Source: Prevotella lacticifex
GTDB taxonomy: Bacteria > Bacteroidota > Bacteroidia > Bacteroidales > Bacteroidaceae
Direction of reading: 5' to 3'
Length of the DNA: 64,000 nucleotides
NCBI RefSeq assembly: GCF_019973375.1
Contig: NZ_BPTV01000003.1
Coordinates: 62,001 to 126,000, forward strand
Positions 26,456 through 34,976 of the stretch are shown in pieces. The notes under the pieces are model-generated. The model had not been told where the DNA came from. It saw nothing but the letters and a program-made list of their open reading frames with translations, and ran no database searches. A program made the translations under genes and the position numbers. Within the stretch, counting starts at the first letter, position 1; the number at the start of each line of letters is the position of its first letter.

Positions 26456-27149
26456 ACATCACATTGAACATTGCGCCTATCCTCGACGAGCCTTTCTTGC
26501 CGTAACCGGGAACATAATACGGTTCGCCGGCATCGGGAATCTTCTGATGCAGCCGTGCCCTGTAGCGCACCGACCATCCGAGATGGATAAACTTCCACAG
26601 TGTGGCATCGATACCGGCCACAGCCTCGAACCATCCGTAGGAGCATTTCTGGTCGGTAGCCTCGTAGGTGTCCTTAGTCCTCCACACGGGGTCGTCGATG
26701 ACCAACGGGCCAATGTCATAATTAAAAGATGTGTAGCCGTAGCGCGCTCCCACGAGAACCCTATAGAGGTCGTGCTTATTCTTCATGACGTTGAAGTCGA
26801 TACCCACACGGCCGAAGGGGGCTCCGGTCTTATAGCGAATGCCCGTGGCATCGTCGGTTTTGTCGGCCGAGCCATATCCCACCTCGACAGTAGGGAAGTA
26901 GCGGTCCTTGAGGTTGCCGCGAACGATAAGCTCATACTGTCCGTAGTCGCCGACGGCCCTCATCACCGGACCTACGAGGTCGGTGCCCACAGCCACACCC
27001 CTGAAGAGGGGTATCGAGTCCTCCAGGGCCTTCTCCTCTGCCGTGCGCTGCCGCTTATGGAAACCATAGCGCTGCGCCAGCGTCTCCGTAGGAAGGAGCA
27101 TGCTAATGGCTATGCAGACGAAGAATAAGATGTTGAATCGTTTGGTCAT
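26445..27149 (-). CDS. Predicted outer-membrane beta-barrel protein (DUF6048-like)
   Basis: 234-aa exported protein: signal peptide FNILFFVCIAISMLLPTETLA ending before QRYGF. Alternating aromatic/polar strands (YFPTVEVGYGSADK, GVDFN-like stretches, VGARYGYTSFNYDI) and the C-terminal MFNVMFEF ending in Phe are typical of outer-membrane beta-barrels. I associate it with the DUF6048 family, usually next to a DUF6452 lipoprotein as here, but this is from memory and not tested. Its start overlaps the lipoprotein gene by 47 nt. The stop codon lies within the 47-bp tandem repeat. Confidence 0.8.
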   Translation of the reverse strand: MTKRFNILFFVCIAISMLLPTETLAQRYGFHKRQRTAEEKALEDSIPLFRGVAVGTDLVGPVMRAVGDYGQYELIVRGNLKDRYFPTVEVGYGSADKTDDATGIRYKTGAPFGRVGIDFNVMKNKHDLYRVLVGARYGYTSFNYDIGPLVIDDPVWRTKDTYEATDQKCSYGWFEAVAGIDATLWKFIHLGWSVRYRARLHQKIPDAGEPYYVPGYGKKGSSRIGAMFNVMFEF

Positions 27150-27576
27150 TGTTGACGTGGGTACTATTGATGATTATCGAGTCGATGACGTTGTGAGTTG
27201 TCGTCACCGACTGTATCTCGTGCCAGAACTGCGGTGAGCAGTCGACACTCTCGAAATGCGGTGTGTTCGTCTTAGCCACAGTCACCGTGTCGGCAACGGT
27301 CGACCCATCCTCCGGTGTGAAAGCGAAGATGTAGGAGTCGGCATCGCTGCCGTAGCTCATCGGCAACGACAGTGCCGTGACGGCCACACCGTTGGTGTAG
27401 AGGGCTGTGTCGGCACCGTTGACGATGGTGTAGACCGACAGCGTGTCGCTCTTCACCGTGTCGGGAACAGCCACATTCATTGCCACGACATTATCGATAG
27501 AGCAGTCGAGGCTCGTGCAGGCGGCCATCAGCATTATTCCGGCGATTGCCGACAGGACTATGGTCAGCAGTTTCAT
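27103..27576 (-). CDS. Lipoprotein (DUF6452-like)
   Basis: 157-aa lipoprotein with lipobox MLMAAC (Cys at about residue 20) followed by TSLDCSIDN, a second Cys 5 residues on. The rest is a beta-rich domain with a conserved-looking VDCSPQFWHEI near residue 117. The end of the gene overlaps the beta-barrel gene by 47 nt and its start overlaps the stop of the upstream glycosyltransferase by 4 nt, so all three are coupled. Probably a periplasm-facing partner of the barrel protein; function unknown. Confidence 0.78.
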   Translation of the reverse strand: MKLLTIVLSAIAGIMLMAACTSLDCSIDNVVAMNVAVPDTVKSDTLSVYTIVNGADTALYTNGVAVTALSLPMSYGSDADSYIFAFTPEDGSTVADTVTVAKTNTPHFESVDCSPQFWHEIQSVTTTHNVIDSIIINSTHVNNDQTIQHLILRLHSH

Positions 27577-28532
27577 TTCTCTATCCTCAACAATTTCTCT
27601 ATCTGATAGTCGTTGCGCTGCGGACTCGTCCGACTGATGAGATCACCGAGGAATCCGGCAAGGAAGAGCTGCAGACCCATGAGCATTCCGGTGAGGAAGA
27701 TGAAGAACCAAGCCGAATCGGCCAATGGCCCGTATACGCCATTCGACAGGTCAACGACTTTCTCGATGCCCATAATCAGGAGAGCCAAGAAGCTGATGAA
27801 GAACATTATAGAGCCGAGAAATCCGAAGACGTGCATCGGTTTCTTGCCGTAGTGGGAGAGGAACCATAGCGTCAGCAGGTCGAGATAGCCGTTGAAGAAG
27901 CGGTTGATGCCGAATTTGGAGTGGCCATACTTGCGGGCCTGATGGTGGACGACTTTCTCGCCAATCTTGTCGAAACCGGCATTCTTGGCCAGATAGGGGA
28001 TATAGCGGTGCATCTCGCCGTAGACCTCAATATTCTTAACCACCTCACTGCGATAGGCTTTCAGTCCGCAGTTGAAGTCGTGGAGGTTGTGCACACCAGA
28101 TATCTTCCGCGCCGTGGCATTGAAGAGTTTCGTAGGAATGGTCTTCGACAACGGGTCGTAGCGTTTCTTCTTCCATCCCGAAACAAGGTCATAGCCCTCC
28201 TCGGTAATCATACGGTAGAGCTCGGGGATCTCGTCAGGAGAGTCCTGGAGGTCGGCATCCATGGTGATAACGACATTGCCCTGGGCGGCCTTGAAACCAC
28301 AATAGAGGGCAGGGCTCTTGCCGTAGTTGCGACGGAACTTTATTCCCTTGACGCAAGGATTCTTCTTCGACAGTTCCTCAATGACATTCCATGAGCCGTC
28401 GGTAGAACCGTCGTTGACAAATATTATCTCGTAAGTGAAATTATGCTCCGTCATGACACGCTGTATCCAGTCGTGTAGCTCGCGGAGACTTTCTTCCTCA
28501 TTATAGAGGGGGATGACTACTGATATATCCAT
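27573..28532 (-). CDS. Membrane-bound glycosyltransferase family 2 (DPM1/GtrB-like)
   Basis: 319-aa polyprenyl-phosphate glycosyltransferase type. The GT-A domain has SVVIPLYNEEESLREL, IIFVNDGSTDGSW and VITMDADLQDSPDEIPEL (DAD metal site at about residues 91-93), then KKRYDPLSKTIPTKLFN. Two C-terminal transmembrane helices (about 232-255 and 268-295) anchor it as in GtrB/ArnC-like enzymes that load a sugar on undecaprenyl phosphate. It ends 4 nt into the lipoprotein gene and is preceded by a DUF4199-like membrane protein gene 13 nt upstream, a pairing common in Bacteroidota. Confidence 0.92.
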   Translation of the reverse strand: MDISVVIPLYNEEESLRELHDWIQRVMTEHNFTYEIIFVNDGSTDGSWNVIEELSKKNPCVKGIKFRRNYGKSPALYCGFKAAQGNVVITMDADLQDSPDEIPELYRMITEEGYDLVSGWKKKRYDPLSKTIPTKLFNATARKISGVHNLHDFNCGLKAYRSEVVKNIEVYGEMHRYIPYLAKNAGFDKIGEKVVHHQARKYGHSKFGINRFFNGYLDLLTLWFLSHYGKKPMHVFGFLGSIMFFISFLALLIMGIEKVVDLSNGVYGPLADSAWFFIFLTGMLMGLQLFLAGFLGDLISRTSPQRNDYQIEKLLRIEK

Positions 28533-28545
28533 TTACTATATAAAG

Positions 28546-29064
28546 TTATTTCTTCATAATGGCGGCGATGATAATGCTCCCGATTCCTCCGGCTATGCAA
28601 GCCATGATGAAGGAGTAGGAGGCCAGCGTCAGCGGCGAGAACATCTGCGCCAAAGCATCGTCAACCTGCTGCTGCGACAGTCCGTAGACCTTCAGCACCG
28701 GCTGCATCTCCGGCATCGACATCATGGCACGATAGGCACCAAGCAGCCGTCCGCCGTCGAGAAACTGCATGTAGAGCCATTGGCAAACGGCAAAGAAGAA
28801 TCCTCCGCCAAGGAACACACGCAGGCAATAGGCAATAGCCATGGCGAACGTCATGTGGTCACCACGGGCTTCAACGCGGAATTTCCTGACCCTATAAGCC
28901 ACAAAGAACGGCACCGCCAAGACAATGAGATTGCCTATAGCGCCTAAGAACGAGCCGCCAGCACCGATAACAGCACAGGCAAAACTCGCTGTCAGGAGTA
29001 TACCGAGATATATGCTGTCGTAGCGCGCATAAGCACGCATCTGTATAATTTCTTCGAGTTGCAT
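28546..29064 (-). CDS. Integral membrane protein (DUF4199-like)
   Basis: 172-aa protein with four hydrophobic helices (about residues 20-40, 42-60, 78-98 and 145-168). The layout and the position just upstream of a GtrB-like glycosyltransferase match DUF4199 proteins of Bacteroidota; function unknown. A periplasmic or cytoplasmic loop SMPEMQPVLKVYGLSQQQVDDALAQM-type region lies between helices 3 and 4. It is the first gene of the four-gene run 29064 to 26445. Confidence 0.82.
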   Translation of the reverse strand: MQLEEIIQMRAYARYDSIYLGILLTASFACAVIGAGGSFLGAIGNLIVLAVPFFVAYRVRKFRVEARGDHMTFAMAIAYCLRVFLGGGFFFAVCQWLYMQFLDGGRLLGAYRAMMSMPEMQPVLKVYGLSQQQVDDALAQMFSPLTLASYSFIMACIAGGIGSIIIAAIMKK

Positions 29065-29089
29065 CTGTCAATTCAGTTTTTTCCGACTG

Positions 29090-29097
29090 CAAAATTA
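29090..29097 (-). promoter_or_regulatory. -7 element upstream of the DUF4199-like gene
   Basis: Minus-strand TAATTTTG, matching TAnnTTTG, 26-33 nt before the ATG at 29064. No correctly spaced -33 TTTG seen. Confidence 0.45.
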
Positions 29098-29319
29098 ATA
29101 ATTTATCTACAAACGACACAGATTCTTCATCGATTTTTTCATTCGGAAAGCGAAAGAATTGTATGGTGGTGACGAGACGAAAGCCGGACAAGTGCAAGGA
29201 GACCATCCGCAAACATCAGATATTTTATTACAATGGACGTTTGCTGGGTAAGGGTAGGCAGGGGGAGAGCTGTTAGCAAGCGTCTGACATGCAGCAATGA
29301 CTATTAATAGGATAACGCA

Positions 29320-29514
29320 TTGATAATTAAAACGTTGCAGCCATCCATCGTTTCCTCTGGCTGCCTATAGCTCCCTATGATTACCTATATAGAGGTGGGG
29401 GTTATCCCTGCCCTAACTGCAGCAGACGAGAATAAAATAGATGCCCCGCAACCAATAGGACGGGGATAAGCCCCGCCCTACGTTGGATGAGTACTGCAAG
29501 CGTCTAATTATCAA
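29320..29514. repeat. MITE-like element, copy A (195 bp)
   Basis: Bounded by 21-bp imperfect inverted repeats: TTGATAATTAAAACGTTGCAG (first 20 of it at 29320-29339) and its counterpart at 29494-29514, 17 of 21 positions matching. The interior contains GGTGGGGGTTATCCC and GGACGGGGATAAGCCCCGCC, which recur in copy B at 31847-32007. No coding capacity. The rest of the gap 29065-29610 is featureless. Confidence 0.7.
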
Positions 29515-29610
29515 TTATTTGCATAACATTTCAAGAATGGCAACCGAGTACTGCGGTCGTCATAGTATCAACGGCTTGCATGCCACACCGGCAATCCCCT
29601 GCGGCAACAA

Positions 29611-30729
29611 TCAGAACCGGTAAGACACCTGGATGTCAATGGTGTTGTAGTCGTGGTCGGCGGAACCGCGGTCGTGGGTGTAGCAGTACTCGCCGCTGAG
29701 GAGGATATTCTTCGTGAACATATAGTCGAGTCCCACCTCATAATTGGTCTTCTGCAACGATGCGTCGCCCGACGGCTGATACATATCGTAGCGGGCCTTG
29801 GCGTGGAACTTGTTCTTTATCACCGGGGCAATGACGAGAGCATAGACACCCTGGGCCTTGTCGCCGTTGGTGTAGTTGATGTCGGCATTGTTCGACGAGG
29901 CCTCGTCAGCATCCTGATAGCGGTTCTTGAATCCGTAGCCGGTCTGATGGGCATACTCGGTGCGGAACGTCCAGTCGTCCTTGAGATATTCGGCCGAGAA
30001 AGCATAACGGCGTTGCTGCAGACTCCTCACGCCGCTGTGGGTAGAGCCGTCGGGGTCGGTCCACGCCCCCTTGCGGGCATAGCTGCCGGTCCATCCGAAC
30101 CAGCCGAGGCGCATGCCCTTGACAGGCATCACCCACACACCACCGATAACGTTCTTCTGCTGGTCGACATCCTTGACATTGATGCCCTGACCGTTGAACA
30201 CGCCAACCTGATAGTGGAGGAGATTACGGCCGTTGGAGTTCTTGAGGAAGTCGCCCTGAAACTGCAATCCTATGTCGCGGCCATTGCTTGAGTGGGAGCC
30301 GTCGCGGCCGGTGAAATTCGTCAGCTGTGTGATAATCTGCGAATAGCTCATAAAGCCCTGATCGAGAGGATTCATAGGGTTCTCATAGCTGAACGGATTC
30401 TTAAACTGACCCATCTTAATGCGCAGCCAGTCAAAGTGTTGCCACTCTACGAACAAGTCGACAACCTTAGGACTGCTGCCGAGGTTAGAGGTGTTGCCGT
30501 TGAACTGTATCTGAGCCTTCCAGTACCAGTCGCTCAGCACACGGCCATCGAGACTGATACGTGCCAGACGCAGGTTGAAACTGTTCGACTTGGCATTCTT
30601 CTTGTCGACATACTGATACTGGGTCATACCGTAGCCCGACAATTTTACGTTGTTTACCCACTTGGGTGTCTGTGCCCCGGCTGTCAGCGTCATGGCGGAT
30701 AGGAGGAGTAAGGCTAAATACTTTCTCAT
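29611..30729 (-). CDS. Phosphate-selective porin (OprO/OprP-like)
   Basis: Outer-membrane porin, 372 aa from the ATG at 30729. The signal peptide is MRKYLALLLLSAMTLTAGA, cleaved before QTPKW. The mature protein is a beta-barrel: alternating strands such as LSGYGMTQYQYVDKK, LRLARISLDGRVLSDWYWK, FVEWQHFDWLRIKMGQFKN and the C-terminal ITIQVSYRF-like end (seen as IDIQVSYRF) with terminal Phe. The MGQFKNPFS and GRDIGLQFQGDF segments are typical of the porin O/P family. An ATG 36 nt upstream would add a polar extension before the signal peptide and is less likely. Solute specificity unknown. Confidence 0.87.
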   Translation of the reverse strand: MRKYLALLLLSAMTLTAGAQTPKWVNNVKLSGYGMTQYQYVDKKNAKSNSFNLRLARISLDGRVLSDWYWKAQIQFNGNTSNLGSSPKVVDLFVEWQHFDWLRIKMGQFKNPFSYENPMNPLDQGFMSYSQIITQLTNFTGRDGSHSSNGRDIGLQFQGDFLKNSNGRNLLHYQVGVFNGQGINVKDVDQQKNVIGGVWVMPVKGMRLGWFGWTGSYARKGAWTDPDGSTHSGVRSLQQRRYAFSAEYLKDDWTFRTEYAHQTGYGFKNRYQDADEASSNNADINYTNGDKAQGVYALVIAPVIKNKFHAKARYDMYQPSGDASLQKTNYEVGLDYMFTKNILLSGEYCYTHDRGSADHDYNTIDIQVSYRF

Positions 30730-30910
30730 ATTAACTTTAGTTTTGGTTTCAGAATACAGATTCACGGTTTCGTCGTTATAAGGTGCTTACTCGGATAACC
30801 GATGCAAACTTATGAAAAATATTTTAAACCACCAAATATATGCCGCGAAAAAGCTATTTTCTTTTTCCTCGCAATTGTTTTCGCTCGTCAGCAAAACGGC
30901 AATGAGTTAA

Positions 30911-31129
30911 CCCACACAGGTTTTATCACAACACGTCAGACGAGAAAAGCATGTCGGCGATAAGGTCCTCACACAGAAGTACTACCGCCTGACCGAGTCA
31001 TACCGCGACAGCAACGGCAAGACTCGGCAGCACATGTTGCTTGCTCTGGGCTATCTGCCTGAACTTCCGACGTTTGAGCAGCGTGACATGTACATGAGAT
31101 GCCTCAATGCACTGGTTCTCCGTGGTGAA
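30911..31129 (+). pseudogene. Fragment of an IS1634/IS4-type transposase N-terminus
   Basis: About 73 codons after a stop at 30908 encode KYYRLTESYRDSNGK, then MLLALGYLPEL and EQRDMYMRCLNALV, which is the N-terminal pattern of IS1634-like transposases. No credible start codon and no catalytic domain remain. The similarity stops at LRGE, just before the double-hairpin repeat copy 3, so the insertion sequence is a deletion remnant. Confidence 0.6.
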
Positions 31130-31169
31130 TATATAATAAAAGCAATACCGAAATATCTTTACATCATTC

Positions 31170-31275
31170 TAATACATATCATTTCGGCTTTCCAAACGGT
31201 CCGTTTCAGCTTGCGAAACAGACCGTTTCGCGTCCTAAAACGGACCGTTTTATAACACAAAATGGCATGTATTAG
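31170..31275. repeat. Double-hairpin intergenic repeat, copy 3
   Basis: Outer inverted repeat AATACATATCATTTCG (from 31170) with CAAAATGGCATGTATT ending at 31274. Inside is AAACGGTCCGTTTC (31194-31207), loop AGCTTGC (same loop as copy 2), GAAACAGACCGTTT (31215-31228), then another AAACGGACCGTTT palindrome. It adjoins the transposase fragment. Confidence 0.82.
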
Positions 31276-31846
31276 CAACCCATTGAAAATCAATGTTGTA
31301 CAGAGGTCGCGCAACAGACGGAATAATATGAATTATCTTAACAACTCGTTATCGGTGTACTCTCTCCATGACCCTACTAAATGAAAAGAACTATAGCATC
31401 TACACCATGGCATGCAATGAGCATCTGTCAGAAGCAACCAATGCAACTATTATGCCATGTCAGTAAAAATTTAAATGAAAGAGCCGTATGAACAAGCAGA
31501 TAGTAGCCACCAGCACAGCCAGTCTAAGCAACGGAAAAGATTGCAGTAAGAAAATGCAGCGAGCCGGAAGATGATTTACTACAGATATACGACACGCTCA
31601 AGGTAGACCATATTCCGATAAAGGCAAGAAAATTTGTGTGGACCCAAAATGCGGATATCAAAAAAAAAACGAGTCCTGGAAATCAGGGGGGTAGCTGAAA
31701 TATAGCTGCAATGTGGGTTAGATTCGTCGGGGCTTGTATTATTTTCTCTGCCACTGACAGCCCCGACGGGCTTTGCATTGGCAGAAAAAATCACACACGT
31801 GGCATTAGGGTGGGGATAAAGTCAGACTGACATCCTATTCAAACTA
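31276..31846. other. Gene-free interval with decayed sequence and interleaved inverted repeats
   Basis: No intact gene. Around 31576-31680 the plus strand reads LLQIYDTLKVDHIPIKARKF, which looks like eroded coding sequence of unknown family. At 31726-31788 two inverted repeats interleave (GTCGGGGCT / AGCCCCGAC and TTTTCTCTGCCA / TGGCAGAAAA), an arrangement that could fold as a pseudoknot in RNA. Confidence 0.4.
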
Positions 31847-32007
31847 TTGATTATAAGCCTCTTGCAGCACTCCACCACTTTAGGGGTGGGGTTTATCCCC
31901 ACCCTCGCTGCTGCGGGGCATTTGCTTTGTATCTTGTCCGCTGTTGATAGGACGGGGATAAAACCCGCCACTACGGCGGATGAGTGCTGCAATGCTCTCT
32001 TAATCAA
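31847..32007. repeat. MITE-like element, copy B (161 bp)
   Basis: Bounded by imperfect 21-bp inverted repeats beginning TTGATTATAAGCCTCTTGCA (31847) and ending at 32007; inner arms GCAGCACTCC and GAGTGCTGC extend the symmetry, as do GGTGGGGTTTATCCCC and GGACGGGGATAAAACCCGCC. Its sequence is shared with copy A at 29320-29514. A further solo copy of the terminal repeat, CTGATTATAAAACATTTGCA, lies at 32029. Confidence 0.7.
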
Positions 32008-32155
32008 GCTATTTTTCTCTGTAAACCACTGATTATAAAACATTTGCAGCATACATCCAACAGCGATATAGACAGCTACAGGGCTCGAGACGCTGTCACA
32101 TGGTTTGATAGGACATCATAGAACTAAGCGAACAATCCGCCCAATGTTCAATGAC

Positions 32156-33673
32156 TTACTTCCTGCGGATGAGCTGAACGACATTCTCGACATGTGGGGT
32201 ATGGGGGAACATATCGACGGGCTGGACCTGAGCGACATAGTAGTCGGCATCGAGGAGAGCCAGGTCGCGGGCCTGCGTGGCGGGATTGCAGCTGACATAG
32301 ACGATTCGGCGCGGTGCGGCATTGAGGATGACGCGAACGACATCGGGGTGCATGCCTGCACGCGGTGGATCGGTGATGATGATGTCGGGACGGCCGTTGC
32401 TGCGGATAAACTCGTCGGAGAGGATATCCTTCATGTCACCGGCATAGAAAACGGTGTTGTCGATGCCGTTGATGCGCGAGTTGACCTTGGCGTCCTCGAT
32501 AGCCTCGGGCACATACTCGATGCCTACTACCTTCCGCGCATGACGGGCCACAAAGTTGGCAATGGTGCCCGTACCGGTATAGAGGTCATAGATAAGCGGG
32601 AGGTCGGCAGAGGCTTTATCGGCAGTATCGTTTCTATTTGTTTCATCCGTCGGACTGTCGTTTCTATTTGTCTCATCAGCAGACGACTTATCATATCCGT
32701 CTAAAGCGAAACTGCGGGCCACACAGTAGAGATGGTATGCCTGCTCGGTGTTGGTCTGATAGAAACTCTTAGGTCCGACCTTAAACTTCAGGTCCTCCAT
32801 AATCTCATATATGAAATCGGTGCCCTTATATGTTATGAGGTCGAGGTCGCCGACGGTGTCGTTGCCCTTCTGATTGTCGACGTAGATGAGACTTGTAATC
32901 TCTGGGAAAGTCGCAGCCACATGATCGAGAAGTGCCTTGGCCCGCTCGTCATCGCCGGGTTCATCGTAGTGAAACTGTATGAGCAGCATCCACTCGCCCG
33001 AGTTGGAGTTGCGCAGCATGAGGTTGCGCAGCAGTCCGTGCTGGCTGCGAGTATCGTAGAAAGTCATTCCCGAGTCCACGGCATAATTAAATATGTCGTT
33101 GCGCACCCGGTTCTGGAGGTCGTCCATGAGCCAGCACTTCTCTATGGGGTAGATTTTGTCGAAGGCTCCGGTGATATGGAATCCTATTGCGGGCTCATTG
33201 AGTCCTGCACCCTCGGGGAGGCTGTGGAGCTCCTCGGCGGTGTACCACCGCTTGTCGGCACAGCCGAACTCCAGTTTGTTGCGGTACTCCCACTGCTTCA
33301 CCGATCCGAGGATGGGATGAAACTCGGGCAGCTCAACCTTTCCGATGCGCGTAAGCTGGTCGTGGACCTGCTGCTGCTTGGCCTTGAGTTGCTCGGAGTA
33401 GGGCAGATTCTGCCACTTGCATCCGCCGCAAATACCGAAGTGTGAGCATCGTGGCTCTATGCGCATTGGGCTCTTCTTCACGAATTTGACCACCCGCGCC
33501 TCACAATATTTATGGCGTTTCTTGGTCACCTGCACGTCGACGACATCGCCGGGGACGACGAATGGCACGAAGACTACCTTATCGTCGACGTGGGCCACAC
33601 ATTTTCCCTCGGCTGCGACAGCCTCAATCCCGACATTCTCATAAAGCGGCAGGGCTTTTCTCTTTCTACTCAT
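32156..33673 (-). CDS. rlmD: 23S rRNA (uracil-C5)-methyltransferase
   Basis: SAM-dependent RNA m5U methyltransferase of the RlmD/TrmA family, 505 aa. An N-terminal TRAM domain (about residues 12-65) is followed by the Fe-S cysteines CSHFGICGGCKWQ, the SAM-binding YTGTGTIANF (about 379-388), the DPPRAGMH motif and the catalytic Cys in VYVSCNPATQARDL (about 460-473). Cluster Cys spacing fits RlmD-type enzymes; whether U1939 or U747/U54 is the target is inferred. A loop before the SAM motif carries an in-frame duplicated DETNRND heptad (30-nt period, 32628-32677), absent from the core fold. A TACCTTTG -7 element lies about 70 nt upstream. Confidence 0.92.
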   Translation of the reverse strand: MSRKRKALPLYENVGIEAVAAEGKCVAHVDDKVVFVPFVVPGDVVDVQVTKKRHKYCEARVVKFVKKSPMRIEPRCSHFGICGGCKWQNLPYSEQLKAKQQQVHDQLTRIGKVELPEFHPILGSVKQWEYRNKLEFGCADKRWYTAEELHSLPEGAGLNEPAIGFHITGAFDKIYPIEKCWLMDDLQNRVRNDIFNYAVDSGMTFYDTRSQHGLLRNLMLRNSNSGEWMLLIQFHYDEPGDDERAKALLDHVAATFPEITSLIYVDNQKGNDTVGDLDLITYKGTDFIYEIMEDLKFKVGPKSFYQTNTEQAYHLYCVARSFALDGYDKSSADETNRNDSPTDETNRNDTADKASADLPLIYDLYTGTGTIANFVARHARKVVGIEYVPEAIEDAKVNSRINGIDNTVFYAGDMKDILSDEFIRSNGRPDIIITDPPRAGMHPDVVRVILNAAPRRIVYVSCNPATQARDLALLDADYYVAQVQPVDMFPHTPHVENVVQLIRRK

Positions 33674-33740
33674 ATAAATTCACTGTTGTTGCAACAAAGT
33701 AATACATAATTAATAACGACCGCGCATACGGTTCCGGGTG

Positions 33741-33748
33741 CAAAGGTA
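33741..33748 (-). promoter_or_regulatory. -7 element of rlmD
   Basis: Minus-strand TACCTTTG (TAnnTTTG) with GCACCCGGAACC after it, about 70 nt before the rlmD ATG. The divergent gap 33674-34039 otherwise holds only the ppdK promoter region. Confidence 0.55.
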
Positions 33749-33983
33749 CATAAAAAAAGTCAGCCGATGAACGGAAAGCGGCCGAAAAACCATCATCGCG
33801 CCCAAGGCCGCAGTACGACCAACACTGCCAATGCCAACGCAGACGGCCAAAGAACCTATTAATAAATGTAAAATACGACCCGAAATTCTTGATTCAAATC
33901 ATTTGTTTGCGCCAACATTGAAAAAAAAGTTTAAGGAGAAAAAATAATAATGCACAACCCTTGGGGGTTTGAGCAAAATATAG

Positions 33984-33991
33984 TAAATTTG
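33984..33991 (+). promoter_or_regulatory. -7 element of ppdK
   Basis: TAAATTTG followed by GCAGTGG, 49-56 nt upstream of the ppdK ATG at 34040. The region before it reads CCCTTGGGGG; only a weak TTG is found at the -33 distance. Confidence 0.55.
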
Positions 33992-34039
33992 CAGTGGTTT
34001 TTAAAAGCATTATAATTTTGTATTTTTCAAATATCAACT

Positions 34040-34436
34040 ATGAGTGAAAAGAGAGTTTACACCTTCGGTAACGGAAAGGCCGAGGGTAGAGCAGACATGC
34101 GTAATCTGCTCGGCGGTAAGGGTGCTAACCTTGCTGAGATGAACCTTGTTGGCGTACCAGTGCCTCCAGGTTTCACCATCACTACCGATGTATGTACAGA
34201 GTATTATGAAAAAGGAAAGGACGCCGTCGTAGCCCTGCTTAAGGACGACGTGGAGCGTTCAATGAAACTTATCGAGGACACCATCGGAAAGAAATTCGGT
34301 GACCCGAGCAATCCTCTGCTCGTCTCCGTTCGCTCTGGTGCCCGCGCTTCAATGCCGGGAATGATGGACACCATCCTCAACCTCGGTCTTAACGACGAAG
34401 TTGTAGAGGGTCTGGCCAAGAAGACCGACAATCCTC
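34040..34436 (+). pseudogene. ppdK: Pyruvate phosphate dikinase, 5' part (interrupted)
   Basis: Codons 1-132 of PPDK, the enzyme interconverting pyruvate, ATP and phosphate with PEP, AMP and PPi. [16 protein letters not shown], then [13 protein letters not shown] and [14 protein letters not shown] are the N-terminal nucleotide-binding start, and [19 protein letters not shown] is the P-loop-like signature. The frame breaks at KTDNP, where the ISL3-type element is inserted; translation would continue only 15 codons into the element (stop at 34481-34483). The upstream promoter and start are intact. The 3' part resumes at 36046. Confidence 0.93.
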
Positions 34437-34535
34437 GGCGCAGGGGGATTTTTCCGTGGATGTCCCTGCACTCGCCTAACTAAAATATAGTGAAACAGCG
34501 TTGCTGATGTCGGGAAACTATGTTACCTTTGCAGC

Positions 34536-34976
34536 ATGGCAAAGAAACTATCGACATTCGACTACTCAACATTAGTCCGTTACATGCTGCCCGATGGCAT
34601 CCTTGATTACTTCGAGATCACTAAGATCGACGAAGAAGTTACTAACGAGAAGGACGAAACAGGCACCGTCATCCGTATTCTTCACATCTACCTTGACGAG
34701 CGCGACCTGCGTGACAAGGTCTGGCATGACCTTCAGCCCAACGGTTTCACGGAGCCTCGCTTGTTCAATGACTTCCCACAACGCGAGCATAAAGTTCTGC
34801 TGCATGTCCGTCGCCGTCGTTGGTTGGACGGAGACGGTCACAACGTCGTCCTTGAAACCCTGCCTCTTGTGGCAGAGGGAACCTGCTACTCTGTAGAGTT
34901 TGCGGATTTCTTAAAAAAAATGGTTGGATGCCTTCCCAGTGACGGCCCAATGCGTGGGGCGCTTCTTCCGGACTGA
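34536..34976 (+). CDS. ISL3/ISAon1-type transposase, N-terminal reading frame
   Basis: 146 aa (MAKKLSTFDYSTLVRYMLPD start) forming the N-terminal region that Bacteroidota ISAon1-like elements commonly encode separately. It ends in a different frame from the catalytic part; the two overlap from 34924 to 34976. Just before the overlap is the run TTAAAAAAAATGG (eight A at 34913-34920), in frame 0 as TTA AAA AAA ATG. The catalytic frame is +1 relative to this one, so a +1 (or -2) shift, or transcriptional slippage on the A8 run, would join them. A conventional -1 shift would hit a stop within eight codons. Confidence 0.8.
   Translation: MAKKLSTFDYSTLVRYMLPDGILDYFEITKIDEEVTNEKDETGTVIRILHIYLDERDLRDKVWHDLQPNGFTEPRLFNDFPQREHKVLLHVRRRRWLDGDGHNVVLETLPLVAEGTCYSVEFADFLKKMVGCLPSDGPMRGALLPD

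Noticed and set aside
31822..32052. Overlapping open frames on both strands (76 and 61 codons)
   Set aside because: They arise from the symmetric MITE-like element: both strands encode a similar GFIP-containing sequence because of the inverted repeats, not because of a gene.
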